Shown: positions 27,188 to 36,383, counted from the stretch's first letter. The stretch is 64,000 nucleotides of DNA from Facklamia sp. 7083-14-GEN3 (GCF_024742075.1 NZ_JANSGD010000001.1:682001-746000); one strand, 5' to 3'. The notes: generated by a model from the letters alone, not told the origin. Made by a program: numbers and translations.

Positions 27188-27717
27188 GATTTTTTCTTAA
27201 TTAATTGAAAATAAGGTTTAAATTCGGCTGGGGCTTGATCTTCTTCTAATAAGTGAACAGCTAATTCTGATTGAGCGCTCTTTTTTGTGAACCCTTGGAA
27301 GTAGTATCTAAAATCTATGTGATAATGAGACCCTTCCGCTTTTTGTGAATTAGCAGGAATGGCAAATAAATTAAGGTCTACCAATTCGGATCGAGTAAGG
27401 GAATCAAATTTTAAACCCGTTTCTTCATAGAGTTCACGCAAGGCTGTTGTTTGCGTGGTCTCCCCTATTTCTACATGCCCTGCGGGTAATAAAGTTTTAT
27501 GCAAGTAAGGATGACGAATAAAAACTAAAGACTGGTCTTGAAAAACCAAAGCAGAAGCTGATAAGTGTAGTGAACTTTTGCGGTCCAAGAGATTACTTTC
27601 GGGATATTGGTTTATTATTTCTTGAATCCTCAAAAACTTCTGCTGATTAAAGAAGGGTGAGACTTTGATCAATTCCTCTGCACGATTCAAAATTTCTGCT
27701 GCGTTAATTTGTTGCAA
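27184..27717 (-). CDS. NUDIX hydrolase, candidate FolQ
   Basis: NUDIX pyrophosphohydrolase of 177 residues. The full NUDIX box is present near residues 95-120: GHVEIGE, then RELYEETGL, with the catalytic Glu residues in place. It is the last gene of the folate operon and overlaps folC by 14 bases. Bacteria need an enzyme that removes pyrophosphate from 7,8-dihydroneopterin triphosphate between FolE and FolB; in Lactococcus this is a NUDIX protein (FolQ) encoded in the fol cluster. The same role is a reasonable inference here, but the box alone does not give substrate. Confidence 0.75.
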   Translation of the reverse strand: MQQINAAEILNRAEELIKVSPFFNQQKFLRIQEIINQYPESNLLDRKSSLHLSASALVFQDQSLVFIRHPYLHKTLLPAGHVEIGETTQTTALRELYEETGLKFDSLTRSELVDLNLFAIPANSQKAEGSHYHIDFRYYFQGFTKKSAQSELAVHLLEEDQAPAEFKPYFQLIKKKS

Positions 27718-28978
27718 ACAAATCCCTCACTTTTTTTATCAGATGGAAGGACCCTACAACAATAATAGGACGGGCTTGGTCTTCCATCAATTGTTTTAGG
27801 CCTGCACGACTATCCGGATATGAAATCACAGAGCTTCCTTTTTCTTTAAAAAGTTTTGCTAGCTCTTCTGTGCCCATCGCTCGATCCGGGAAATCGGGCT
27901 GAGTCACATAAAAATCAGCCGTTAGCTTTAATAATTCAGCTAGAATACTTGGAACGTCTTTATCTTTGAGAAAGCCACACAAAATGCTTAGCTTTTGGTC
28001 AGCATATAATGACTGTATGCTAGAGACCAATTCTTGAATCGCATCTAAATTATGGGCAGCATCTAAGATAATGTCGGGATTGCTTTGTACTTTTTCAAAA
28101 CGTCCAATCATTCTTAAGTCTTTAAATACCTTTGCAATATCAGTCTGTAAGGGGAAAGGATTTTCGTGTTCTAACCATACTTGGTACCATGTAAAGACGG
28201 TCTTTAAATTTTCATTTTGAAAAGTCCCTAATAGCGGTAAATAAAGTTCAAAACTTTTGTGATTTAATTCCACTTGGTAATAATGTGGACGCTTGTATAC
28301 GATTTTCTGATCAGAGCTGTCATAAAAAGTGCTTTTTTGCTCCAAGCTTATTTGTTTAAGACGGTCGACCACCCCTACTTTTTGATTAGGTGCTACAATG
28401 ACCTGCTGATTAGGATGAACAATCCCGGCCTTGGTCTCTACAATCGCTTGTAATGAATCACCCAATAAATTTAAATGATCCATACCGATTTTAGTAAAGA
28501 TGGCATATTCTGAGTGGCTAATTGCGTTGGTCGCATCAAGGCCACCACCTACACCACATTCTAAAACCAAATAATCACAAGCCAAGTGGGCATAATAAAC
28601 CATCGCAATCAAAAAGGTAGTCTCAAATTGTGACAAATCCTTTTGCGGGTCTAGGCCTAAAATAATCGCCGCTTGATGGACTTCCGCCATGATGCGATTA
28701 AATTCTGACTGGCTAATCATTTTGTCATTCACTTTAATACTTTCACATTCTGAATATAAATGAGGACTGGTAAATAGCCCTGTGCGATATCCATGAGCGA
28801 GTAACAACTGTGAAATCATATTGGCAGTTGACCCCTTACCATTGGTTCCCGCAATGTGGATAATCTTAACGGCTTGATCAGGTTGGCCCAATTGTTTCAA
28901 CATGGCTTTCAAGACTGCCAAACGATCGCCCTCACCATAAAGAATAGTGGGTAAGTTATCAGTTAGGCTTTCAATCAT
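27704..28978 (-). CDS. folC: Bifunctional folylpolyglutamate/dihydrofolate synthase
   Basis: Adds glutamate to dihydropteroate and to folates. Mur-ligase fold of 424 residues with P-loop HIAGTNGKGSTANMIS, LECGVGGGLDATN, the MDHLNLLG motif and a C-terminal domain with ILDAAHNLDA. It follows folE with a four-base overlap (ATGA) and is followed by the NUDIX gene with overlap, so all are one transcript. Confidence 0.94.
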   Translation of the reverse strand: MIESLTDNLPTILYGEGDRLAVLKAMLKQLGQPDQAVKIIHIAGTNGKGSTANMISQLLLAHGYRTGLFTSPHLYSECESIKVNDKMISQSEFNRIMAEVHQAAIILGLDPQKDLSQFETTFLIAMVYYAHLACDYLVLECGVGGGLDATNAISHSEYAIFTKIGMDHLNLLGDSLQAIVETKAGIVHPNQQVIVAPNQKVGVVDRLKQISLEQKSTFYDSSDQKIVYKRPHYYQVELNHKSFELYLPLLGTFQNENLKTVFTWYQVWLEHENPFPLQTDIAKVFKDLRMIGRFEKVQSNPDIILDAAHNLDAIQELVSSIQSLYADQKLSILCGFLKDKDVPSILAELLKLTADFYVTQPDFPDRAMGTEELAKLFKEKGSSVISYPDSRAGLKQLMEDQARPIIVVGSFHLIKKVRDLFATN

Positions 28979-29565
28979 AAGGCGTTCACCTTAGGTAAAG
29001 ACTGTAGGAATTCATTCCGTAACTGAACATCTTCATTAAAGGCTCCTAAGTAAAAATTGGTTCGGGTAATTGAATTAACTTTTTGGACGCCTCGCATTTC
29101 CACACACATATGCCGGGCATCAACTACCACAGCAACCCCTTTTGCATTGGTAATTTCCATCAAAACATCCGCTACTTCGCGCGTAATATTTTCTTGCACG
29201 TTTAACTTTCTGGCGGCATAATTTACCAATCTTGGTATTTTTGATAGACCAATAATTTGTCCATCTTGTGGCAGATAGCCGACATGAACATTCCCAAAGA
29301 AGGGTAACATATGATGTTCACACATAGAGTAAAAAGGAATATTATTAACTGCTACCATTTGTTGATTAGGGCTAGCATCGGTTGGGAACATTTTTCCCTC
29401 TGTAAACTTCTCTAAGCGTGTTGAAGCAGTGATTTCTTTTAGCGATTTGGCAACACGCTTTGGTGTCTCAATTAACCCTTCACGATCGGGGTCTTCTCCG
29501 ATTTCAATTAAAAGCTCACGAACTAATTCTTCAATACGATCTAAATTAATTTCTTTCATTTTCAT
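28975..29565 (-). CDS. folE: GTP cyclohydrolase I
   Basis: First committed enzyme of folate synthesis, GTP to 7,8-dihydroneopterin triphosphate. The 196-residue protein has the zinc ligands in YSMCEHHMLPFFG and in ARHMCVEMRG, plus IPRLVNYAARKLNVQEN. All catalytic residues look intact. It overlaps folK by 20 bases. The start could be ATG 29565 or the ATG six bases later; both lie after AAAGAG. Confidence 0.96.
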   Translation of the reverse strand: MKMKEINLDRIEELVRELLIEIGEDPDREGLIETPKRVAKSLKEITASTRLEKFTEGKMFPTDASPNQQMVAVNNIPFYSMCEHHMLPFFGNVHVGYLPQDGQIIGLSKIPRLVNYAARKLNVQENITREVADVLMEITNAKGVAVVVDARHMCVEMRGVQKVNSITRTNFYLGAFNEDVQLRNEFLQSLPKVNAL

Positions 29566-30046
29566 CCACTCTTTCTATTCTTTGATCTTGGGAGTCTTCT
29601 AACCGTTCTATTGCTTGCTGAATTTGCTCATATGCAAAAAAATTAGAATCAATAATTTCTTTTAAAGGAATTAACACAAACAAACGATTCATTATTTCAG
29701 GATGCGGTATAGTTAACTTAGGGTCTTCACTTTCTAAATGGTCAAAATATAAAATATCCAAATCTAAAGTTCTAGGACCCCAAACCACCAATCGCTTTCT
29801 TAATAACTTGGCTTCTATTTCATGTAGGTATTCCAATAAGTCATAAGGGTCCAAGTCCGTTTCAATGGCAAGCGCTTGATTAATAAAGTCGTCTTGCACC
29901 ACTCCTCCTACTGGAGAAGTCTGATAAAAAGCTGAAGCTTTAATCAAATTAATTTGTGGATGAGCCACTAAAAGTTCTTGCCCCTTTCGCAAGTTAGCCA
30001 TGCGGTCTCCTAAGTTAGATCCGACACTCAGATAAACAGTCGCCAT
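29546..30046 (-). CDS. folK: 2-amino-4-hydroxy-6-hydroxymethyldihydropteridine pyrophosphokinase
   Basis: Pyrophosphorylates hydroxymethyl-dihydropterin for FolP. The 166-residue protein has SVGSNLGDRMANL at the N-terminus, the family motif GPRTLDLDILYFDH near residue 95 and TIPHPEIMNRLFVLIPL. It is a stand-alone folK, not the folKE fusion of Lactococcus, but it overlaps folE. Confidence 0.95.
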   Translation of the reverse strand: MATVYLSVGSNLGDRMANLRKGQELLVAHPQINLIKASAFYQTSPVGGVVQDDFINQALAIETDLDPYDLLEYLHEIEAKLLRKRLVVWGPRTLDLDILYFDHLESEDPKLTIPHPEIMNRLFVLIPLKEIIDSNFFAYEQIQQAIERLEDSQDQRIERVDENERN

Positions 30047-30049
30047 CTT

Positions 30050-30400
30050 CTATCCCTCCAATTCAATTTCAGCGGAATCTAAAATACCATCGATGGGCAA
30101 TTGCAATTTGCGAACGTTGACTTTGACTTGACTAATTAGTTGTGGATTGGATTGTTTTATTAAATCCAAAAGGTCAAAAGCAACTGTTTCAATCAAGTCG
30201 ACTCGTGTTTTTTGAACATATTCAGCAATTAGATCATAAAAATGCGCATAAGAGACTGTTTCATTTAAATCATCACGTGTGACGCTGGCCTTCATGGTCA
30301 CCGTCAAATCAACAGCGATGTTTTGACCTAATTTCTTCTCTTCAGGGAAATAGCCAATATGCGAATAAAAACGCATGTTATTTAATTTTATTTTAAACAT
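30050..30400 (-). CDS. folB: Dihydroneopterin aldolase
   Basis: Cleaves dihydroneopterin to hydroxymethyl-dihydropterin. It is 116 residues, with the N-terminal HIGYFPEEKKLGQNIAVDL, where the conserved Glu of the pterin site sits, and the VSYAHFYDLI and ETVAFDLLDLI segments. It lies three bases upstream of folK and eight bases after folP. Confidence 0.93.
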   Translation of the reverse strand: MFKIKLNNMRFYSHIGYFPEEKKLGQNIAVDLTVTMKASVTRDDLNETVSYAHFYDLIAEYVQKTRVDLIETVAFDLLDLIKQSNPQLISQVKVNVRKLQLPIDGILDSAEIELEG

Positions 30401-30408
30401 AACTCCTC

Positions 30409-31401
30409 CTATTTAAGTGGATAGGCAGCAAAATTTGTATCTGCTAAACCATCAGACAAGCGCAGGTGGTTACCAATCAATGAAGCAATTCGGTGAGAGC
30501 TTCCTACATGAACGCGAAGCATTTCGATGCCCATAAAAGCAGCGATAGCTGATAGGGCAGCAGAGGCTTCATCTCTTTGTCTAAATCCTTCTTCCGTTTC
30601 AACATCTACATTAAAGCCAGCTTCTTGCAGAGTATTTTGGATGAAACGTTTACGAGAAACCCCTAAGAAACAAGTGAAGCCTTTTTGGTGAATCTGATTG
30701 GCTTGGTGAATTAATTGGTAGTTCTCACGTTTAGTCAGACCAAAGCCAATACCTGGGTCAAGTGCAATCCGGTCTTTTGATATGCCCGCTTCACGCGCAT
30801 ACTCTAAAGACTTATCAAAATACTTATCCATCAATTCAACAGCGTCCATTTTTGCAAAGGCGTCCAATTCCTCTTTGGTAAAGACGCCTTCCGCTCCAAA
30901 TTTAGGAAAAACCTTAGCGGATGGATGGTCTGGACGCACAATCACTGGATTAGCCATTACAATGACGCCAGCTTGAGTAGGCGCAATGACTGATGCCATA
31001 CGCGGATCCCCTAAAAGTCCGGTAATATCGTTAATAATATCGGCTCCAGCTGCTAGTGCTGCTTGGGCGACCTCAGATTTCCACGTATCGACTGAGATTA
31101 TTACATCAGATTGAGCTCTTAGCGCCTTGATGACTGGGATGACACGTTGGATTTCTTCTTCAATGGCCACATAAGTCGAACCTGGACGGGTAGATTCCCC
31201 TCCAATATCAATCATCTGACAACCTTGGCTAATAAGTTCTATCGCTCGATTATAAGCCGCTTCTAGACCAAACCACTTTCCTCCATCCGAAAATGAATCA
31301 GGGGTCACATTGACAATTCCACACAGTATTGTAGGTTCTCCATGCTGAATTTTATGTTGGTTAAAACGAAAAATTGGCCGTCTTCTTTGACTACTGTCCA
31401 T
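30409..31401 (-). CDS. folP: Dihydropteroate synthase
   Basis: Condenses the pterin pyrophosphate with p-aminobenzoate; target of sulfonamides. TIM barrel with IVNVTPDSFSDGG, GGESTRPGS, SVDTWKSEV, NDITGL, LDPGIGFG, GVSRKRF and RVHVGSSHR. The start is ATG 31401 after GGGAGAG; a GTG at 31416 would overlap that site. At 330 residues it is longer than the usual 270-290: an extra stretch lies after the MANP motif (about 165-205), where most enzymes have a short loop. First gene of the folate operon, directly behind the riboswitch. Confidence 0.94.
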   Translation of the reverse strand: MDSSQRRRPIFRFNQHKIQHGEPTILCGIVNVTPDSFSDGGKWFGLEAAYNRAIELISQGCQMIDIGGESTRPGSTYVAIEEEIQRVIPVIKALRAQSDVIISVDTWKSEVAQAALAAGADIINDITGLLGDPRMASVIAPTQAGVIVMANPVIVRPDHPSAKVFPKFGAEGVFTKEELDAFAKMDAVELMDKYFDKSLEYAREAGISKDRIALDPGIGFGLTKRENYQLIHQANQIHQKGFTCFLGVSRKRFIQNTLQEAGFNVDVETEEGFRQRDEASAALSAIAAFMGIEMLRVHVGSSHRIASLIGNHLRLSDGLADTNFAAYPLK

Positions 31402-31433
31402 AATCAACTCTCCCACTTGAATATTTTTAACTC

Positions 31434-31465
31434 AAAAAAAAGAGCACTCTCCTAAAGAGTGCCCC
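31434..31465 (-). terminator. Terminator of the THF riboswitch
   Basis: Minus-strand stem GGGCACTCT/AGAGTGCTC with one G-U pair and a five-base loop, then seven T residues, between the aptamer and folP. It makes transcription attenuation the likely mode of control. Confidence 0.85.
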
Positions 31466-31474
31466 CACAAGATG

Positions 31475-31571
31475 AAAACAGCGGAGGCGATTATCCATCG
31501 CGTGAGAATCACTTCGTCTTCTAGCGACATCCCATCTAGAAGCACTTTACGTAGATAACCTACTCTGTTTT
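31475..31571 (-). promoter_or_regulatory. Tetrahydrofolate (THF) riboswitch aptamer
   Basis: On the minus strand the conserved blocks of the folate-responsive THF class appear in order: AGAGTAG near 31564, CGTAAAGTG, ATGGGATGTCG, ACGAAGTGA, CGCGATG and GCCTCCGCT near 31484. The outer stem AAAACAG/CTGTTTT closes the element. Spacing between blocks agrees with known members upstream of folE, folT and fol operons. Assigned by recalled consensus, not by a covariance search. Confidence 0.88.
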
Positions 31572-31584
31572 TGAATTCCTCTAT

Positions 31585-31613
31585 ATTGTAAGGGAATACA
31601 TTAAAAATTACAA
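31585..31613 (-). promoter_or_regulatory. Promoter of the folate operon
   Basis: Minus-strand TTGTAA (31608-31613), 17 bases, TACAAT (31585-31590), placed between the uvrB stop and the riboswitch. Confidence 0.75.
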
Positions 31614-31630
31614 TGTTAGAATTTTATAGC

Positions 31631-33628
31631 TTATTTCATCTTGAAGTGCGCTTTCAACTCCATAATTAAGTCACGGGTTTCAGCTGCTTTTTCGAAATTC
31701 ATTTCTTTAGCATAAGATTTCATCAACATCGTCAAACGCTCCAATTCTTCTTCTCTTTGCATCCGTGAGAGTTGTTTGAAGTCTAACAAAACATTTTCTT
31801 GACGATCTTCCGCTTCCACATCATGAGTGATACGAATTAAATCGCGAATATCTTTTTTAATAGTCGTCGGTGTAATGCCATGTTCTTCGTTATAAGCTGT
31901 TTGAATTTGACGTCGCCTTTCCGTCTCATCAATCGCTCTCTGCATGGAGTTAGTGATTCGGTCTGCATACATGATTACGCGACCGTTTTGATTACGAGCG
32001 GCTCGACCAATGGTCTGAACCAAGGCACGTTCTGATCTTAGGAACCCTTCCTTGTCAGCATCTAAAATGGTCACTAGAGAAACTTCAGGAACATCTAAGC
32101 CCTCTCTTAACAAGTTAATACCGATTAGGACATCAAAAATACCTAATCGGAGGTCACGGATAATTTCCGTTCGTTCCAAGGTTACAATATCTGAATGCAG
32201 GTATTTAACTTTAATATCTAATTCTCTGAGATAATCTGTTAGATCTTCAGACATTTTTTTGGTTAAAGTGGTCACAAAGACACGTTCATTTCTTTTCACC
32301 CTTAAACTAATTTCGGAAACTAAATCATCAATTTGTCCCTTAATCGGTCGTACTTCAATAACTGGATCTAATAAGCCAGTTGGACGAATGATTTGTTCCA
32401 CATATTCATTATTAGTATGTTCTAATTCATAAGGACCCGGTGTGGCTGAGATATAAATAATTTGATTAATATGATCTTCGAACTCATTGAGTTTAAGAGG
32501 ACGATTATCAACTGCTGAAGGCAAACGAAAGCCGTATTCAACTAATTGTTCTTTACGCGCTCGGTCACCGTTATACATTCCACGAATTTGTGGCATGGTA
32601 ATATGGGACTCGTCCGCTACGATTAGAAAATCATCTGGGAAGAAATCTAATAGAGTATATGGTGGCTCCCCTGGCGCACGACCATCCATATGGCGTGAAT
32701 AATTCTCAATACCTGAACAGTAGCCCATTTCCAATAACATTTCGATATCATAGTTGGTACGTTGTTCTAGTCGTTGAGCTTCTAACAATTTGTTTTCAGA
32801 GCGTAAGACTTCCAGTCTCTCCTCTAATTCTTTTCGAATGCTTTCAACTGCTCTTTGCGTTTGATCCTGATTGGCTACGAAGTGGGTAGCCGGATAAATG
32901 GGATAGTGTTCAACATCATTTTTTATTTCACCCGTTAATACATCCACTTCACGGATACGATCAATCTCATCTCCAAAAAATTCAACCCGAATGACTTCTT
33001 TATCTCTTGAAGCTAAAAAGATTTCTAAGACGTCCCCACGTGCTCTAAAAGTTCCACGTTGAAAATCAATGTCATTGCGGACAAACTGCATGTCGACTAA
33101 GCGAGCCATCACTTGGTCACGGCCAATTTCTTGACCTTGGCGTAAAGAAAGCACATGCTCACGATACATGTCCGGGTCAACCAATCCATAAATACACGAC
33201 ACTGATGCGACTACAATTACATCGTCTCTTTCTAATAACGAAGAAGAAGCCGAATGACGCAACTTATCAATTTCGTCATTGACACTGGATTCTTTTTCGA
33301 TATAGGTATCAGAAGATGGTACATAGGCTTCTGGTTGATAGTAATCATAGTAGGATACAAAATATTCGACAGCATTATCAGGAAAAAATTCTAATAATTC
33401 GGAATATAATTGACCGGCCAAGGTTTTATTATGGGCTAGGACTAGAGTTGGCTTGTTGACTTCTTCAATAACTTTAGCGACCGTATAGGTTTTTCCCGTA
33501 CCGGTAGCCCCCAGTAAAATCTGTTCTTTTTTTCCTTCTCTTAAACCAGCCGCTAACTCTTTAATTGCTTGGGGTTGATCACCAGCTGGTTCATAAGGAG
33601 ATACCACCCTAAATTTATTACTCTTCAA
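31631..33628 (-). CDS. uvrB: Excinuclease ABC subunit B
   Basis: Damage-verifying helicase of nucleotide excision repair. Walker [15 protein letters not shown], the beta-hairpin region [24 protein letters not shown] in motif II, and a C-terminal UVR domain ([20 protein letters not shown]) for UvrA/UvrC contact. The 665-residue length is standard. uvrA is not adjacent. A weak LexA-like site (TGTACGTGTGTTCT, 33644-33657, seven of ten positions) lies upstream; uvrB is an SOS gene in Bacillus, but this site alone is not convincing. Confidence 0.97.
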   Translation of the reverse strand: MKSNKFRVVSPYEPAGDQPQAIKELAAGLREGKKEQILLGATGTGKTYTVAKVIEEVNKPTLVLAHNKTLAGQLYSELLEFFPDNAVEYFVSYYDYYQPEAYVPSSDTYIEKESSVNDEIDKLRHSASSSLLERDDVIVVASVSCIYGLVDPDMYREHVLSLRQGQEIGRDQVMARLVDMQFVRNDIDFQRGTFRARGDVLEIFLASRDKEVIRVEFFGDEIDRIREVDVLTGEIKNDVEHYPIYPATHFVANQDQTQRAVESIRKELEERLEVLRSENKLLEAQRLEQRTNYDIEMLLEMGYCSGIENYSRHMDGRAPGEPPYTLLDFFPDDFLIVADESHITMPQIRGMYNGDRARKEQLVEYGFRLPSAVDNRPLKLNEFEDHINQIIYISATPGPYELEHTNNEYVEQIIRPTGLLDPVIEVRPIKGQIDDLVSEISLRVKRNERVFVTTLTKKMSEDLTDYLRELDIKVKYLHSDIVTLERTEIIRDLRLGIFDVLIGINLLREGLDVPEVSLVTILDADKEGFLRSERALVQTIGRAARNQNGRVIMYADRITNSMQRAIDETERRRQIQTAYNEEHGITPTTIKKDIRDLIRITHDVEAEDRQENVLLDFKQLSRMQREEELERLTMLMKSYAKEMNFEKAAETRDLIMELKAHFKMK

Positions 33629-33728
33629 AAACTCGCCTCCATTTGTACGTGTGTTCTTAATAAGTTACACAAATTAAGCTTGTCTCACAAGTTCAATGCT
33701 TGATAAGTAAGCTGACTTAAATTTTTTA

Positions 33729-33757
33729 TTGCAAGTTGACTTTGTCTTCTGTATAAT
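33729..33757 (+). promoter_or_regulatory. Promoter of rpsT
   Basis: TTGCAA (33729-33734), 17 bases, TATAAT (33752-33757). A small hairpin (ACTAAGT/ACTTAG) lies in the leader between promoter and gene. Confidence 0.75.
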
Positions 33758-33817
33758 GTTTCATGTTGACTAAGTTTTCAGACTTAGACTAGATTTATTG
33801 AAAAGAGGTGACCATTC

Positions 33818-34078
33818 ATGGCCAACACAGCATCAGCAAAAAAACGTACACGTCAAACTGAAAAAGTTTCTAGCCGTAAACGCACTCAAGTTTCTGCTTT
33901 AAGAACTGCAATGAAAAAAGTTCGCGTAGCAGTTGAAACTGGCGAAGGTGATGTTCAAGCATTATATCAAGCAGCAGTGAAATCAATTGATTCTGCCGCA
34001 TCTAAAGGCTTAATTCACCACAACAAAGCAGCGCGTGATAAATCACGTTTAGCTAAATTAATTGCATCTGCTAAATAA
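33818..34078 (+). CDS. rpsT: 30S ribosomal protein S20
   Basis: Small-subunit protein that binds 16S rRNA, 86 residues, very basic, beginning MANTASAKKRTRQTEK. AAAGAGGTGACC precedes ATG 33818. The C-terminal helix KGLIHHNKAARDKSRLAKLIA is typical. It is monocistronic and divergent from uvrB, the usual isolated setting of rpsT. Confidence 0.97.
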   Translation: MANTASAKKRTRQTEKVSSRKRTQVSALRTAMKKVRVAVETGEGDVQALYQAAVKSIDSAASKGLIHHNKAARDKSRLAKLIASAK

Positions 34079-34084
34079 TAATTG

Positions 34085-34106
34085 AGCTTCCATTGGGAGC
34101 TTTTTT
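34085..34106 (+). terminator. Terminator of rpsT
   Basis: Stem AGCTTCC/GGGAGCT with a three-base loop, followed by six T residues. Confidence 0.8.
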
Positions 34107-34127
34107 ATTTTGTCTAATAATCAAACC

Positions 34128-34230
34128 AAGCATCCTTATTAATTTTTATTTCCTTATAGTCATCACAATAAAGCTCTGGCTTTTGTGCTAGACCATATAC
34201 GGATGAGAGATAAATAGGGATGCTTTTTTA
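34128..34230 (+). other. Unexplained inverted repeat with a T run, possible small RNA
   Basis: In the gap between rpsT and the Ddh-like gene, arms AAGCATCC (34128-34135) and GGATGCTT (34218-34225) enclose 82 bases and are followed by five more T residues on the plus strand. The enclosed sequence carries no ORF. Weak TTGGGA/TAATAA boxes overlap the rpsT terminator. It may be a small RNA end or a terminator with a large loop; evidence is thin. Confidence 0.3.
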
Positions 34231-34240
34231 TAATCTCACT

Positions 34241-35218
34241 TTATAAATACTTATCCAGTAATTCTTGTCGAGTGTATTTACTTAAATAAGATACTGGAAC
34301 ATCTAATTGCGTCAAAGCTCCTGCTCTTCCTTCACTAGCTAGACGGTAAACCGCTCTAGCATAAGCTAGCAGTAGATTGGCTTGATTAAGTCTTGGCTGG
34401 TTAAAACTTAAGGTTAAATCATAAATAGTAACCTCTTCGTTGGCGATTGCTGTTCGAATTAAGCGTCCGGCTTGAACTTCTTTTGAAAGTTTGGCCAATT
34501 GATCGCTAGTTGTAAAATGCAGTCGCATTTCAGCTTGGGAAAGAAAATTAGGTAGTGCCTGTAATTGATCCTCAATCCTGTCAGGATCAACTCCTTCTTC
34601 TAAGACTAGGTAAGCCACTCTTTCTTGATAATCAGAAAAACCTAAATCAGGTTGTTCTCCATCCAAGACAGATTGAAGGCTTTGAGGAGAGGCTTTTAAA
34701 TAAACATTGGCTTCCGCCACTCCTTCCAAACTAAAAATTGTTTCACTCATTTTTTGACTCCATTCATTTTCAACAAAATGATAGTTTGTCGCTTGCGGCA
34801 TAACAGCTTCTGCCAACAATTGGTTAACAGTATATAAACCAGGATTCCACCCCACGCCAATGACGGCTAATTTGTGATGGACTTGACTGATGGAGTCAAT
34901 CGTTTTTAATAAGAGAGCTGGCTTGGCATAAAAATTATAAGCATCTACCAGATTAAAATCAGCCGCATATTCTGATAGATTTTCGGGATTGTCATAAGTG
35001 GATCCGCTACAGACTATCAAAACATCAATTGACTCTTTAAAGTTAATTATTTGTTCCATTGAGTGAATAGGCAAGGTCTGCAAATATTTTGGTAAGTCCT
35101 GCTTACTTTGACGGCTAAAAATATGTTGGATAACTAAATCTTCATGTTGTTCTACCGCTTCCATTAGTGACTGACCCACTTGATCAAAACCTACGATAGC
35201 TAAACGTACTTTTCGCAT
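34241..35218 (-). CDS. Diaminopimelate dehydrogenase-like oxidoreductase, divergent
   Basis: Ddh-family NAD(P)-dependent oxidoreductase of 325 residues. Family hallmarks align along the length: IVGFDQVGQS, SGSTYDNPE, VDAYNF, VGWNPGLYTVNQL, WSQKMSE, RIEDQL and AYARAVYRLASEGRAGA. However, pocket residues that hold meso-diaminopimelate in Corynebacterium Ddh seem changed (SQGHS to SQKMS, the threonine before the fourth strand to Leu, GHVI to GRLI, RNPDFT to NQPRLN), and the dinucleotide motif has Asp at its second Gly. I therefore call the fold but not the substrate. It lies 15 bases after holA on the same strand. Confidence 0.75.
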   Translation of the reverse strand: MRKVRLAIVGFDQVGQSLMEAVEQHEDLVIQHIFSRQSKQDLPKYLQTLPIHSMEQIINFKESIDVLIVCSGSTYDNPENLSEYAADFNLVDAYNFYAKPALLLKTIDSISQVHHKLAVIGVGWNPGLYTVNQLLAEAVMPQATNYHFVENEWSQKMSETIFSLEGVAEANVYLKASPQSLQSVLDGEQPDLGFSDYQERVAYLVLEEGVDPDRIEDQLQALPNFLSQAEMRLHFTTSDQLAKLSKEVQAGRLIRTAIANEEVTIYDLTLSFNQPRLNQANLLLAYARAVYRLASEGRAGALTQLDVPVSYLSKYTRQELLDKYL

Positions 35219-35233
35219 AGGAACCTCCTTAAA

Positions 35234-36253
35234 TTAAAGTTGCATGATTTTTGTAAGTATAAGGTAGAAAGAAGTATCCTTATTTCCCAATCCTGTTTTC
35301 ATTTGATAATCTGCTTGGATAAGTTGTAAATAAAGCTGACTGAGTTCTTCTATCTGCATTTGTCGACTAGACTGAAGTGCTAACTTTACTCGATAAGGAT
35401 GGACAGATAATATTTGAGCCATCTCTTCTTGCTGCATTCCTTGCTGTTGAAGCAATTTGACTTGTATAAACAATCGGAATTGAGAAACAATTAAGGCATG
35501 TAATTGGATGGGCTCGTGCTTCATTAAAATTAAATCTTGATAGATTTGAATCGAGCGATCAATCTTACGAGCAAGGATGGCATTAGTTAATTCAAAGACA
35601 TCCGATGCTAGACTGCGAGTGACCAAAGAATTTACAACCTCCAAAGTCACTTTTTGACCACTTTGAGCAAATTGTTTCAGCTTCTCTAATTCGGCTACTG
35701 CTTGACTTAATTGATAATCTACACGTTTTAACAAGGCCTTTTGAGCTTCTGTTGTCATCTCAAAGGAAGCACTTTGAATATAATTTTGAACAAAGGCTTG
35801 AACGTCAGATTCTTCAAGTGGTGAAATATTAATATAGTTTGTCTCTTTAAGAAAAGTTTTGGTTAGCTTTCGCCTTTTATCCACTTGATCATGGGGAACG
35901 ATAAAAAGAATACAGGTCGAAGGGTTGGGATCCTTCAAATAATCTATCAAGCGTTTTGTCTGACCATCCGTCATTTTCTGTTGAGGTTGACTAATTAAAA
36001 AATCCACTTGATCGACTATGATTAAACGTTGGTCGACAAAAAAAGAATAAGTTTCCGCCTCGTCTAAAATGGTATCAATGGATACTTCGCTAGCATCAAA
36101 GCTAGAAAGATCTAATTCACCGGCCAACGTTTCAATTTTTTGGGCCAAAGCTTGTCGAAAACTTTGCTGAAGATAAACTTCACTACCTTGGAGACAGTAA
36201 ACATTCTCAATCTCCCCTTGGGCCAAGGCTTGTTTTGCTTTTTGAAAGTCCAT
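35234..36253 (-). CDS. holA: DNA polymerase III delta subunit
   Basis: Subunit of the clamp loader that opens the beta ring. The 339-residue protein starts at ATG 36253 (MDFQKAKQALAQGE), seven bases after AAAGGAGGGG; an upstream in-frame ATG at 36289 would add a charged 12-residue extension covering that site. Conserved pieces are NVYCLQGSEVYLQQ, a Walker-like but non-ATPase core, and the C-terminal VKLALQSSRQM domain. In most Firmicutes holA lies close to rpsT, as here. Confidence 0.92.
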   Translation of the reverse strand: MDFQKAKQALAQGEIENVYCLQGSEVYLQQSFRQALAQKIETLAGELDLSSFDASEVSIDTILDEAETYSFFVDQRLIIVDQVDFLISQPQQKMTDGQTKRLIDYLKDPNPSTCILFIVPHDQVDKRRKLTKTFLKETNYINISPLEESDVQAFVQNYIQSASFEMTTEAQKALLKRVDYQLSQAVAELEKLKQFAQSGQKVTLEVVNSLVTRSLASDVFELTNAILARKIDRSIQIYQDLILMKHEPIQLHALIVSQFRLFIQVKLLQQQGMQQEEMAQILSVHPYRVKLALQSSRQMQIEELSQLYLQLIQADYQMKTGLGNKDTSFYLILTKIMQL

Positions 36254-36383
36254 AATACCCCTCCTTTCCCTCTCAAATAAGTGTACCAAATAAATTATGC
36301 TTTGTATCCTTTAAAGTCTTTAAACTTGCCGACAGTTTCTTGTATAATAAAGTTATTATTATAGTCTCAGAAAGGAATTTATT

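Noticed and set aside
33644-33657. LexA box upstream of uvrB
   Set aside because: Only seven of ten positions match, with the left half-site GTAC in place of GAAC. Kept as a remark, not as a feature.
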